Shown piece after piece: positions 17,171 through 25,144 of a stretch of 64,000 bases of DNA; the first letter of the stretch is position 1, and each line of letters opens with the position of its first letter. A program made the position numbers and the translations under genes. The notes beneath the pieces were generated by a model. That model did no database searches. It was given only the letters and a program-made list of their open reading frames with translations, and was not told the origin of the DNA. The stretch covers positions 2,294,001 to 2,358,000 of the forward strand of contig CBDCDT010000002.1 in the NCBI GenBank assembly GCA_965215445.1, written 5' to 3'. Source of the DNA: CBDBLK01 sp965215445 (GTDB taxonomy: Bacteria; Bdellovibrionota; Bacteriovoracia; Bacteriovoracales; Bacteriovoracaceae).

Positions 17171-17935
17171 ATGCCTCACAAGCGGTTGCTGCGTTTCTTG
17201 TCTGCCAGGGGTTTCAGTCTGGCCGAAACACTCATCTCGGCCGCCCTGCTGGGGGGAGTGGGGGTCACCATGCTCACCCTCGACGACTCCCAAAGTGTGG
17301 ACGAAAACTTTTCCGAAACAGATCTGATTATCGAAACCCTTTACCAAAGAATTTATACGGTTCTGGAAGACCCCCAGGCCTGCACCAAAACCTTGCAGGG
17401 AGGCCCGGGGGGAAAGAAAGTTTTCAACGGCAAGCGCATCCCTCAGATCGTCAACCGCGACACCGGAAACCTCATCGGCGAGGCAGGGCAGGATTCCCGC
17501 AAAATGGTCGAAGTCACTCAAATAGTGTTGCGAAGGTTAAAGCAGGAAAGTGGCCACAACTATGCCGAGATTGATATGGAAATCACTTTCAAAAAATTGA
17601 GTCGGCAACTGGCACAAAATTCAGGGCCGCGCTCCATCATCCACTCCATCCCCTTGCAAATAGATTTCGTTCCGGGAACAAACGAACTGGAGAGTTGCTT
17701 TTTGCCCGCAACGGAAAGTGCCAACACCCTGATCTGTCGGCAATTTTTTGGCACATACAACGAAAAAACGCAGGAATGTACCCTGCCCTTCTACGGCGAA
17801 AAGTGCCCCCACCTGGACGACTCCACAAAACCCTGCCACCGCTCAATGGCCAAATTCGATGATCAAGCTCGGTTTTCCTGTGTTTCCACCAGTATTGAAC
17901 CCAACAACGATGAATCCTGCCCCTGGACGGAATAA
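17171..17935 (+). CDS. Prepilin-like protein (type IV pilin N-terminal motif)
   Basis: A 254-residue protein from ATG 17171, chosen because GGAGGAG lies six bases upstream. The basic leader MPHKRLLRFLSARG is followed by FSLAETLISAALLGGVGVTM: a class III signal with Gly at -1, Phe at +1 and Glu at +5. The mature part is probably periplasmic or surface exposed, with Cys-containing C-terminal segments (ICRQFFGTYNEKTQECTLPF). It should be processed by a prepilin peptidase and assembled by type II secretion or type IV pilus machinery, neither of which is in the window. Its stop overlaps the next paralogue (TAATG). Confidence 0.82.
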   Translation: MPHKRLLRFLSARGFSLAETLISAALLGGVGVTMLTLDDSQSVDENFSETDLIIETLYQRIYTVLEDPQACTKTLQGGPGGKKVFNGKRIPQIVNRDTGNLIGEAGQDSRKMVEVTQIVLRRLKQESGHNYAEIDMEITFKKLSRQLAQNSGPRSIIHSIPLQIDFVPGTNELESCFLPATESANTLICRQFFGTYNEKTQECTLPFYGEKCPHLDDSTKPCHRSMAKFDDQARFSCVSTSIEPNNDESCPWTE

Positions 17936-18675
17936 TGAAGTGCTTTTTTAACCTGGGCAAACGCGCCTTTACCTTTGCCGAAGTGATGATCGCCACCGGC
18001 CTGCTGGGAGGATTGGGGCTTTTCACTCTAAGCCTCAACAAATCCCAATCCACCGATCAAAAATTTTCCGCCACCTCCCTGGCAATGGAATCCCTGTACC
18101 AAAAAATTTACCTCAACATGGAAGACCCTTCGGTGTGCAATCTTACCTTCCAGGGAATCACGGGAAATATCGCCAATGGCACCGCCATCGACAAGGTTTA
18201 TGACCGCCAGGGAAATGTATTCATCCAATTATCCCCCCCTCCCAAAAAAGGGCATAAGGACACCAGGGGCCTGGTAGAAATTGAATCCATGGAACTCGCC
18301 AACCTGAGCACAGTTAGCGGTCAACGCGCCGCCGAAGTTGAGCTGGCGATTACCTTCAAAAAACTGAGCCGAGAACTGGCCAGTTCGTCGGGGGGAACAG
18401 AGCGCAAAATCACCTATACAATCCCCCTGCAAATTATCCTCAACAGCAGTGGCACCAGCTTCGATAGCTGCCCCTCCCCCGAATCCGACGCTAAGCAAAA
18501 GGCGCTTTGCGAAGATTTTTTTGGCACCTGGGACTCGGGAAGCAAAAAGTGCAAACTGCCCTTTTACGGAAAGAGCTGCCAACCTGTAAACGGCAAAAAA
18601 CAGGGTGTGCAACAAGTTACTATCGTCAATCAAAACAATATCCAGTTTGGATGTGAAAACGCTCACAAAGATTAA
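17935..18675 (+). CDS. Prepilin-like protein, second gene of pair
   Basis: A 246-residue paralogue of the preceding gene, with leader MKCFFNLGKRA and core FTFAEVMIATGLLGGLGLF (Glu at +5, Ala rather than Gly at -1). Shared internal motifs include KSQSTDQKFSATSLAMESLY, LAITFKKLSRELA and LCEDFFGTWDSGSKKCKLPF. The same E-D/S-FFGTW...KKC-LPFYG block occurs in the first gene, so the pair arose by duplication. It starts within the stop of the first gene and is followed by a strong promoter for a small gene. Confidence 0.8.
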   Translation: MKCFFNLGKRAFTFAEVMIATGLLGGLGLFTLSLNKSQSTDQKFSATSLAMESLYQKIYLNMEDPSVCNLTFQGITGNIANGTAIDKVYDRQGNVFIQLSPPPKKGHKDTRGLVEIESMELANLSTVSGQRAAEVELAITFKKLSRELASSSGGTERKITYTIPLQIILNSSGTSFDSCPSPESDAKQKALCEDFFGTWDSGSKKCKLPFYGKSCQPVNGKKQGVQQVTIVNQNNIQFGCENAHKD

Positions 18676-18711
18676 AAAATCTTACACTGCTCCATTTCAC
18701 AACAAAAGAAG

Positions 18712-18741
18712 TTGACACAGAACAAGACGACCGGATAAAAT
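18712..18741 (+). promoter_or_regulatory. Sigma-70-type promoter
   Basis: TTGACA (18712-18717), an 18-base spacer and TAAAAT (18736-18741): one of the best consensus promoters in the window. It would start transcription near 18748, upstream of the small gene at 18792. Confidence 0.75.
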
Positions 18742-18791
18742 TTCTATGTTGCACAGTGACCAGGTTGTGGATTCTTAGCAAGGAAGTGCTT

Positions 18792-19013
18792 ATGCCCGCA
18801 AACCGAGTGTGGCCCGTTACGCAAAAAAGCGAGCAAACGGAAGATGGGGAGGGGGAAAAACAGAAAGTTGTCCTCTCTACCCTGAGTGCTATGACTGGCC
18901 TTCCCACAGATTTTCTCAAAAGTGAATTGTTGTTAGAAAATGACTGTTGCTCGCTGGGTGAATTGAGACAAAAAGTTCTTCACTATATCGACCAGTACTC
19001 TCAAAGACACTGA
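18792..19013 (+). CDS. Small acidic protein, unknown function
   Basis: A 73-residue protein with AAGGAAG seven bases before ATG 18792 (an upstream in-frame GTG at 18756 is less likely). It is predicted soluble and helical (VLSTLSAMTGLPTDFLKSEL, then LGELRQKVLHYIDQYSQRH) with a CC pair in the middle. The helical pattern loosely recalls carrier-protein or DNA-binding folds, but no family is recognised. It has its own near-consensus promoter and overlaps the convergent RCC1-like gene by 13 bases. Confidence 0.6.
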   Translation: MPANRVWPVTQKSEQTEDGEGEKQKVVLSTLSAMTGLPTDFLKSELLLENDCCSLGELRQKVLHYIDQYSQRH

Positions 19014-20602
19014 TTGCGGCCGCCTGCCCCCTCCTGCTGAGCGATCTCGCTCAAAACCGAACTGGTAATCCCCCCCGAAAGTTCGTGTCCCCAACTCACC
19101 AAAGTACCGTCACCCTTGAGCGCGACAAAGGCAAAGTGGTTGGCGAAAAGGCGCGCCACCCCCTTTTGCAATTGAAAACCGGCCGCACCCAAATCACCTC
19201 CGTAGGCACGGTCGCCCCAGGCCAGCACCGAACCATCACCTCGGCGGGCGGCAAAGGCGTAGTCGTTGGAGACGATGGAAGTGGCCCCCGCAGGGGAAAA
19301 GGGAGTGGCAAACGCCCCTCCACCCCGAGAGGGGTCGCCCCAACTGACCACCGTGCCGGAGGCCTTGAGCGCGGCAAAGGCGTGGGCATTAAAAAACACC
19401 TCTTGAACTCCCGCAGACAGGCGCGAGGCCACCATGTATGAATTGCCCCCCAAGGGGCCGTCACCCCAGGTCACCACCTGGCCATCACTCTTGAGGGCGG
19501 CAAAGGCGTGGCCGTTGGAATAAATGTGTTTGACTCCCCTGGAAAGCAGGTGGGAGACGAGTTGAAAACTCCCCTTTTGCTTGACGTCTCCCCAAAACAC
19601 CACCGAACCGTCGGCGCGAAGGGCCGCAAAGGCCTTGTTTCCGGGAAAAATCCGGGCCACTCCTTCCAGTTCGTCGGCGACCAGTGTGGAATCTCCCCCG
19701 TAGTCGGGGTTTCCCCAGGTGGCCACCGTTCCATCGTATTTGAGAGCGGCAAAGGCGTAGTCGTTGGGATAAATTTCGCGCACTTTTCCCTCTAAAGCGG
19801 AAAGCACCGCCCGCGCCTCCCCTCCCCGCTCCGGCGTTCCCCAGGCCTCTACCGAACCGTCGTATTTGAGGGCGGCAAAGGCGTGACCGTTAAAAACAAT
19901 TTTGCGCACTCCCCACCTCAATTGCTTGCTCACAGAGTGGATACCCCTCCCTCCTCTTTCCGCTCCCCAGACGATGACTGTCCCATTCACTTTGAAAGCG
20001 ACAAAAGCGTAGTCGGTGGCAAGAATATCCTTCACTCCGCCCTTTAACTCGGTGGCCATGCTGCTGGAGTCCCCCCCAAAGTAGGCATTTCCCCAAGTTT
20101 CCACCGAACCGTCCTCCTTGAGGGCGGCAAAGGCCTCTTTGGTGGCAAAAATCTTTTTGACTCCAGTGGTGAGGCGGGAAGAGGTGAGTCCCGGGTTGCC
20201 TCCCAAAAGGGGATTGCCCCAGGTGACCACCGAACCGTCGGCCTTGAGGGCGGCAAAGGCCGCATCGGTGGAAAAGATTTCGCTGACATCTCTGGAAAGC
20301 AGTGAGGAAACTGAACTGGCATCTCCACCAAACAACGGCCGTCCCCAGGCACTCACCGAACCATCGGCCCCCAGGGCAGCGAAGGCCGCTTGAGTGGAAT
20401 AGACGTGCTTGACACGTTTAACGTGTTTGACTTCCGTTTTTTTGGAGGCGTTGAGATGGTTCATCTGGGAGCGCAAATCCTGCATACGTTTGAAGCGCTC
20501 CAGGGCCTCCTCTCTCCCCTGTGCGAAGGCAGGCAGGACAACGCACGCCAACCAGCAGGCCAATCCCGTACCGAGACGAAAAAACAGAGGCCCTTTTTTC
20601 AA
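19001..20602 (-). CDS. Secreted RCC1-like beta-propeller repeat protein (11 repeats)
   Basis: A 533-residue protein with a signal peptide (GTGLACWLACVVLPAFAQG) and a short helical linker. Eleven tandem repeats of about 42 residues follow, with consensus V-x-x-I-(Y/F)-x-(T/N)-x-x-AFAALK-x-DGSV-x-x-WG-x-x-x-x-GG. The pattern is that of RCC1/BLIP-II-type propellers; similar AFAALKADGSVVTWG repeats are known in bacterial and protist proteins of unclear role. The start is TTG preceded by GGGGGTG. It lies nine bases after the paralogous gene, with which it forms an operon. Confidence 0.8.
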   Translation of the reverse strand: MKKGPLFFRLGTGLACWLACVVLPAFAQGREEALERFKRMQDLRSQMNHLNASKKTEVKHVKRVKHVYSTQAAFAALGADGSVSAWGRPLFGGDASSVSSLLSRDVSEIFSTDAAFAALKADGSVVTWGNPLLGGNPGLTSSRLTTGVKKIFATKEAFAALKEDGSVETWGNAYFGGDSSSMATELKGGVKDILATDYAFVAFKVNGTVIVWGAERGGRGIHSVSKQLRWGVRKIVFNGHAFAALKYDGSVEAWGTPERGGEARAVLSALEGKVREIYPNDYAFAALKYDGTVATWGNPDYGGDSTLVADELEGVARIFPGNKAFAALRADGSVVFWGDVKQKGSFQLVSHLLSRGVKHIYSNGHAFAALKSDGQVVTWGDGPLGGNSYMVASRLSAGVQEVFFNAHAFAALKASGTVVSWGDPSRGGGAFATPFSPAGATSIVSNDYAFAARRGDGSVLAWGDRAYGGDLGAAGFQLQKGVARLFANHFAFVALKGDGTLVSWGHELSGGITSSVLSEIAQQEGAGGRNQCL

Positions 20603-20611
20603 AGCACCCCC

Positions 20612-21976
20612 TTAGTGGGGCAATACCTGCCCAGAAGTGCCCTGAGCACCCAAATCCCGGCGCCCCCAAGTGATCACCTGGCCGTCTTCTTTCACCGCCA
20701 CAAAAGAGTAGGCGTTGCTGTAAATCCGCTCCACTCCACTGGCCAAGGCCTGGGCCATCTCACCCGGGTCTGCACCAAAGCGGGCATCGCCCCAGGTGAT
20801 GACAGCACCGTCCTTGAGAGCGGCGAAGGCCCCGGCGGTGGAATAAATCTCTTCTACTCCGGCGGAAAGCTCGCTCGCCACTGCGGAGGAATCTCCCCCC
20901 AAGAGCTGATGTCCCCAGGTGACTACTGCACCCGCCTTAAAAGCGGCAAAGGCAAAATTGTTGGCATAGATTCTCTCGACCCCGCCGGAAAGTTGGGCCG
21001 CTACCCCGCTTGCGTCTCCGCCGTGGTTTTCATGGCCCCAGGCCACCACTGAACCGTCTTCCCCGAGAGCGGCAAAAGCACCGGCGGTGGAAGCGATGGT
21101 GTCCACTCCACCGGAAAAATTAAAAGCTACGCCATCCGTATTTCCCCCGTAGAGCGGGTGTCCCCAGGCGGCCACTCCTCCATTTTCCAAGGCGGCGGCA
21201 AAGGCGAAGTTGTTGGCGTAAATGTGCTCCACTCCAGAGTCCAAAGCGGCCTCCACAGCACTTGCGTCCCCGCCAAACTGGCGATCTCCCCAAGTCGCCA
21301 CTCCGCCATTTTTTAAGGTGGCGGCAAAAGCGTAAGGGGTGGAAAAAATGGTGTCGGTATTATTTTCCAAAGGCCATGCGGCAAGTCCTGCGTGCCCCCC
21401 GTAAAAGGGGTGTCCCCAGGTGGTCACGGAGTCGTTTTCATCGACAGCGACAAAGGCGTAGCCGCCCCCGAAAATATCTCTGATAGCAACATTGGACGGA
21501 GAAAAGACAGTGTGGGTTCCGCCTCCATTATAACCCCATATAACCACCGAATGGTCATTTTTGAGGGCGGCAAAGGCGGAGAAGGTGGCAAAGATTTTTT
21601 TCACGCCGCTGGCCAGGTGAAGCGCCACCTCGGTGGAATCTCCCCCCAAAAGGGGATGTCCCCAGGTCACCACCGAACCGTCTTGCTTGAGAGCGGCAAA
21701 GGCAAAATTATTGGAGACGATTTGTTCCACTCCCGCTTCCAAGCGAGACGCCACCGAGCGCGTGTCGCCGCCCATTTCGGGGTTGCCCCAGGCGGAAACC
21801 GAACCGTCTTCCCGCAAGAGGGCAAAGGCCTCCAAAGTGGAAAAGATGTGGCGGATATTCGTCTCTCGATGCTGGTGAGAACCCAGTGCCAAAATTTGCA
21901 GCGAAAAAATGCTGGCAAAAAGGGCGAGGGGCACTCCGCTCTTTGCGATACTGAGAATTTGCCTAAAAACGCTCAT
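20612..21976 (-). CDS. Secreted RCC1-like beta-propeller repeat protein (10 repeats)
   Basis: A 454-residue paralogue and operon partner of the next gene on the minus strand. An N-terminal signal or anchor segment (GVPLALFASIFSLQILALGS) is followed by ten repeats of about 42 residues of the AFAALKxDGSVxxWG type. Repeats 3 and 4 are degenerate (HSVVIWGYNGGG and NDSVTTWG), and the last ends in ITWGRRDLGAQG. AAGGAGGT five bases before the ATG supports the start. It diverges from the prepilin-like copy at 22031 with only about 55 bases between them. The ligand and role are unknown. Confidence 0.8.
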   Translation of the reverse strand: MSVFRQILSIAKSGVPLALFASIFSLQILALGSHQHRETNIRHIFSTLEAFALLREDGSVSAWGNPEMGGDTRSVASRLEAGVEQIVSNNFAFAALKQDGSVVTWGHPLLGGDSTEVALHLASGVKKIFATFSAFAALKNDHSVVIWGYNGGGTHTVFSPSNVAIRDIFGGGYAFVAVDENDSVTTWGHPFYGGHAGLAAWPLENNTDTIFSTPYAFAATLKNGGVATWGDRQFGGDASAVEAALDSGVEHIYANNFAFAAALENGGVAAWGHPLYGGNTDGVAFNFSGGVDTIASTAGAFAALGEDGSVVAWGHENHGGDASGVAAQLSGGVERIYANNFAFAAFKAGAVVTWGHQLLGGDSSAVASELSAGVEEIYSTAGAFAALKDGAVITWGDARFGADPGEMAQALASGVERIYSNAYSFVAVKEDGQVITWGRRDLGAQGTSGQVLPH

Positions 21977-22030
21977 GACTTACCTCCTTGTCATTAAAAT
22001 TTCTTTCCCAAAAAGAACGCGACAACAAAA

Positions 22031-22912
22031 ATGGCCGTTTCCCTCACCGAAGCACTGGTAGCGGCGGGAATGGTAGGCGGGCTTTCGCTGGGATACTTAC
22101 AACTTTCCGGCGACCACCAAAAATCGCAAAAGAAAATTGAAGCGGGTTTTGAAATCGACATGCTTGCGTTGGAGATGGCACAAACCCTGAGCAACGACGA
22201 TGCCTGCACCAAAACCTTGAGAAATAACACCTCCGGCACTATCTCCGATATTAGAAATTCCAAGAACAAGGTTGTTTTCGAGGAAAACAAAAAATACGGG
22301 CAAAACCTGATTCAGCTTAAAAGCATGGAATTAAAAAACCTCGACAAGGCGGCAGATGGTTTTGGCAGTCTGGAATTGGAAGTCACCTTTGAAAAAAGCG
22401 CCAAGATTATTAAGGGCAAAAAAGAAGAAATAAGAAAAATCCCCTTGGTGATTCAGGAAACCCCCGGCACAGTGATTTGCAACCCCGACCCCGCCACCCG
22501 ATTTATCGCCAGCAGTGCAAAAAAGATGATGTGCGATAGCATCAAGGGAACTTTTAATCCAGCAACACAAAAATGCACGCCGCCTTTTTTAGGGCAGAAC
22601 TGTCCCAATTATATCGTGGGTTTTGACAGTAACGGCAAGGCCATTTGTGAAACTCAATACACATTTGGGAGTGTATCACCTCAACAACAACCACCTCAGC
22701 AACAGCCGCCTCAACAACAACCACCTCAGCAGCAGCCGCCTCAGAATCAAGGATCAAGCTTCTGTACGATGTACTGTACTGATGGCTCTTCTCACGTTGT
22801 TCAATATCCACTTATGAGTCGCCAATACCTTCAAATACGGTGCGATAAGGATGGTCCCCCAAATTGTCAAGGCTTAGTAGCGGCTAATTTTAGTTATTGC
22901 GACTGCCCTTAA
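22031..22912 (+). CDS. Prepilin-like protein copy 1, leader missing, variable Cys-rich tail
   Basis: A 293-residue protein starting MAVSLTEALVAAGMVGGLSL, so only Met-Ala precedes the processing site, while paralogues have leaders of 11-27 residues. No in-frame start exists upstream before the stop at 21995, and no Shine-Dalgarno is present. An ATG at 21975 in another frame would supply a basic leader if one A were added to the A-run at 22027-22031. The core is nearly identical to the copy at 25145. Four PQQQP repeats then lead to a distinct Cys-rich tail ending FSYCDCP. It may be a silent or phase-off copy. Confidence 0.72.
   Translation: MAVSLTEALVAAGMVGGLSLGYLQLSGDHQKSQKKIEAGFEIDMLALEMAQTLSNDDACTKTLRNNTSGTISDIRNSKNKVVFEENKKYGQNLIQLKSMELKNLDKAADGFGSLELEVTFEKSAKIIKGKKEEIRKIPLVIQETPGTVICNPDPATRFIASSAKKMMCDSIKGTFNPATQKCTPPFLGQNCPNYIVGFDSNGKAICETQYTFGSVSPQQQPPQQQPPQQQPPQQQPPQNQGSSFCTMYCTDGSSHVVQYPLMSRQYLQIRCDKDGPPNCQGLVAANFSYCDCP
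22679..22738 (+). repeat. Four 15-bp repeats encoding PQQQP (copy 1)
   Basis: Four in-frame copies of a 15-base unit (CCTCAACAACAACCA and variants) form a Pro/Gln linker between the conserved core and the variable tail. The paralogue at 25145 has six units at the same place, so the number varies in whole codons. Confidence 0.85.
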
Positions 22913-23147
22913 ATCAATCTCTACAGACGGCTTAAATATCTTTAGCTGAGGAAAAAATGGCATAAAGTGAGTAGTTAAAAGTTACGCCAACACTCTGGCC
23001 ATGTCGTTTTGGGGAAGGGTTTTTTGCGAGTTTTGAGTGGGCCGGGTGAATAACTGGGAACTCAAAAATGCCCCGTCGTTCTTTATAGAAATCTATTTCC
23101 GAATCTCGCAAAATACTCTGGTATGAACTCTTTAATTCAAAAAGAAT

Positions 23148-23396
23148 TCAAGGCGTGGGAGTGAGAAGTCCAAACTTGGCCAAGGTGACCAGAGTGCCGA
23201 GAATGAGAAAACTATAGCTTCCCATGATGATGGCCATATCTTTTTTGAGTTCGGCCAAATCTCGTTTTGTGGCCAGAGATGAGTTAATAATTTCATATAA
23301 AACCAGGGCCTGGGCCTTGGCCTGTTCTTCAGGAACTCCGGCCCTCATTAGGCGGTCTGCATATTCCAACGTATTTAACCCATTTGTAGTAGTCAC
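23148..23396 (-). CDS. Small DUF1640-like membrane protein (copy A)
   Basis: An 82-residue protein starting at GTG with GGGGAG upstream. The N-terminal LEYADRLMRAGVPEEQAKAQ...LATKRDLAELK pattern is that of bacterial DUF1640/CCDC90-like proteins. One transmembrane helix follows (IIMGSYSFLILGTLVTLAKF), and this version has only a short coiled coil. A longer paralogue lies at 27732-28055 with the same first 40 residues, and the 45 bases before both genes are almost identical. The function is unknown; such genes often sit near Rpn-type nuclease genes, as here. Confidence 0.72.
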   Translation of the reverse strand: MTTTNGLNTLEYADRLMRAGVPEEQAKAQALVLYEIINSSLATKRDLAELKKDMAIIMGSYSFLILGTLVTLAKFGLLTPTP

Positions 23397-23583
23397 AATC
23401 TCCCCTTTGATTAGAACTTATCGTATTCTCTAAAATTTAACCATAAACCTGTATTTTTATCAAGTTATAAAGCAAATTGGGCGAATAACCTGTTATTTTT
23501 TGATTTCGGCCTAGGGTTGGTTTCCAGCGCTGGCCACTGAATTGAGGGCCACCCGAGTTTGGCCATCACCAAGATGGCACCGA

Positions 23584-23745
23584 ATGACTTCCCCCTTTAA
23601 TAAAAGTTGCCCCACCGGCGAGGCACTGGATGAAATCAACTCCACGGGAAGTTTTCAGTGTTGTGATGTGAAATGGGTTCCCGATCAACGCGACTGGTGT
23701 GCCGGAGAAACCTTAATTCAAAAAACGGGCCGTCAGGGACAATAG
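23584..23745 (+). pseudogene. Orphan Cys-rich tail of a prepilin-like gene
   Basis: An open frame encodes SCPTGEALDEINSTGSFQCC, then WVPDQRDWCAGETLIQK and a stop. This resembles the Cys-containing C-terminal tails of the neighbouring prepilin-like genes but has no core or leader in front of it. It lies between the DUF1640-like gene and a direct repeat, as expected for a leftover or donor tail cassette. It is probably not expressed as a protein by itself. Confidence 0.4.
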
Positions 23746-23779
23746 TTGCACTGTTTGCCCATAAGTTGAATTTTACAAA

Positions 23780-23964
23780 AACCCCGAATCCCAAGGGTTG
23801 GGTTTACTCTTTCAGGGCCAAATCCACATTTAAAGCTATCCAGGGTCTTGACGAAAAAAAAAATTTATTACAGGCCAGATGTTCAAAATATCTATTTTTT
23901 TATCAGTTTTTTGACTTCCTGGAGGGACAGGCCGGTACTTTGACTTACAAATTCGGGAGTCATT
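23780..23964. repeat. Direct repeat R1, copy A
   Basis: About 185 bases beginning AACCCCGAATCCCAAGGG recur with a few differences at 26208-26390. The last 73 bases of this copy are the 3' end of the Rpn-type gene on the minus strand, so the second copy carries a remnant of that gene. Confidence 0.8.
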
Positions 23965-24833
23965 CCAGAGGCGAGAAGGGTTTTAGCAATTTCCTTGCGC
24001 TCTTTTTCTCGCCCTTTTTCCATGCCCTCTTCCCGGCCCTTTTCTACGCCCTCTATGACCATCTGGTCTATGGTTTTATCTAATAAGGCCATCGTTTCTT
24101 CTCCTTTTTCTTCTTTTGCCACTTCTCTAATAATTTCCCAGTTAAAACTCGGGTCAACACGCTGGATGTACTTTATTGCCATCACTATTTGCCGTTCCCA
24201 CTCATTATCCGACAAATGTTCACCTTGGGCAAAGAGCTTTTTTAACACGTCTTTGTCCAAACTAAAGATGCTTTGCATTATATACCAAATTGGCCCTAAA
24301 ATCAGGTCTTTGTTTTTCTCCACCTTCAAATCGTGTACATTGAGCAGGCAACACTCAAAATCCAGTACAAAACGCTTGAGCAGTTCCCCCATCTTCCCCT
24401 CGGGATATTCCAGAATATCGCAAAGTTTTATTGGGCCAGACCAGGTTTTTACTTCACCTTGATAAACAATAATCGGAATGATCGGAATCAAGGGGCCTTG
24501 GGTATTTTGGTAGATGACATTTTGATACTCAAGCAATTGCAAAAGCACTTCACGGGGTGCTTTTTGGGCCTTGTGTTCGACCACAAAAATTACCTTGGCC
24601 GCGCCTTTGGAATCCTTAAATTGCGCCGATAAAATTAAATCCGTGCGCCTCTCCTGGCCCTCTTTGTTGATATAAGTACACGCTTCCGAACGCAAAGTTT
24701 CCCAGTCAAAAGCGACAAACAACTCCAAAGGTAAGCTCAGTCTGAGAAGTTCGAGATTGTACTCCTTATTGGTAATAATTCCCTTAAAAAGTGCGTTGTG
24801 GGGGTCGCTATGGAGAACGGAGGTTTTTTTCAT
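23892..24833 (-). CDS. Rpn family PD-(D/E)XK nuclease / putative transposase
   Basis: A 313-residue protein of the Rpn (YhgA-like) family, which includes RecA-independent recombination-promoting DNases. It has the opening HSDPHNALFKGIITNKEYNL, the catalytic pattern RRTDLILSAQF followed by VIFVVEHKAQ (Asp...Glu-x-Lys form) and LLQLLEYQNVIYQ. The C-terminus has the charged repeat typical of the family, EKGREEGMEKGREKERKEIA, then a helical tail. It lies between diverged direct repeats and beside duplicated surface-protein genes, so a role in local rearrangement is plausible but unproven. Confidence 0.88.
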   Translation of the reverse strand: MKKTSVLHSDPHNALFKGIITNKEYNLELLRLSLPLELFVAFDWETLRSEACTYINKEGQERRTDLILSAQFKDSKGAAKVIFVVEHKAQKAPREVLLQLLEYQNVIYQNTQGPLIPIIPIIVYQGEVKTWSGPIKLCDILEYPEGKMGELLKRFVLDFECCLLNVHDLKVEKNKDLILGPIWYIMQSIFSLDKDVLKKLFAQGEHLSDNEWERQIVMAIKYIQRVDPSFNWEIIREVAKEEKGEETMALLDKTIDQMVIEGVEKGREEGMEKGREKERKEIAKTLLASGMTPEFVSQSTGLSLQEVKKLIKK

Positions 24834-25144
24834 TTTCAGAAGATGGATTTTTCTTCCATACCTGTCAAGTTTCCAGTGCCAGCGCCATTGTCAGCAAAAC
24901 TGATTTAAGGCCAGGAGTCAGTCACCAGATGGGCCTATCCCAACAAAGAAAACTGCGGAAAAAGGGTGCGCCCTCACTGGCCACTGAATGGTCAACGTCG
25001 TGTTTGCTTGCTCAATTTTTCCAGTTTTACCGAACCCACGCTCTGGCCACAGTGGCGGGCATGATTTGCATGGGACCGACCGCCAAATAGGGCAAATTCT
25101 AACATCTCCACCCCTCGCCGCTTATTCGGTTACAATCGAAAAAG
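24834..25144. other. Gene-free stretch with repeat remnants and the promoter of prepilin copy 2
   Basis: No convincing gene is seen. GTTTCCAGTGCC at 24869-24880 begins about 45 bases that recur, diverged, at 26404. A TGGCCACTGAAT string near 24979 echoes 23531. The right end holds TACAAT (25131-25136), eight bases before the ATG of the next gene and with no ribosome site between, so a leaderless transcript is possible. Confidence 0.5.

Noticed and set aside
18666..18690. Possible terminator after the second prepilin-like gene
   Set aside because: The AGATT/AATCT inverted repeat is short and AT-only, with no following T-run. It is too weak to call.
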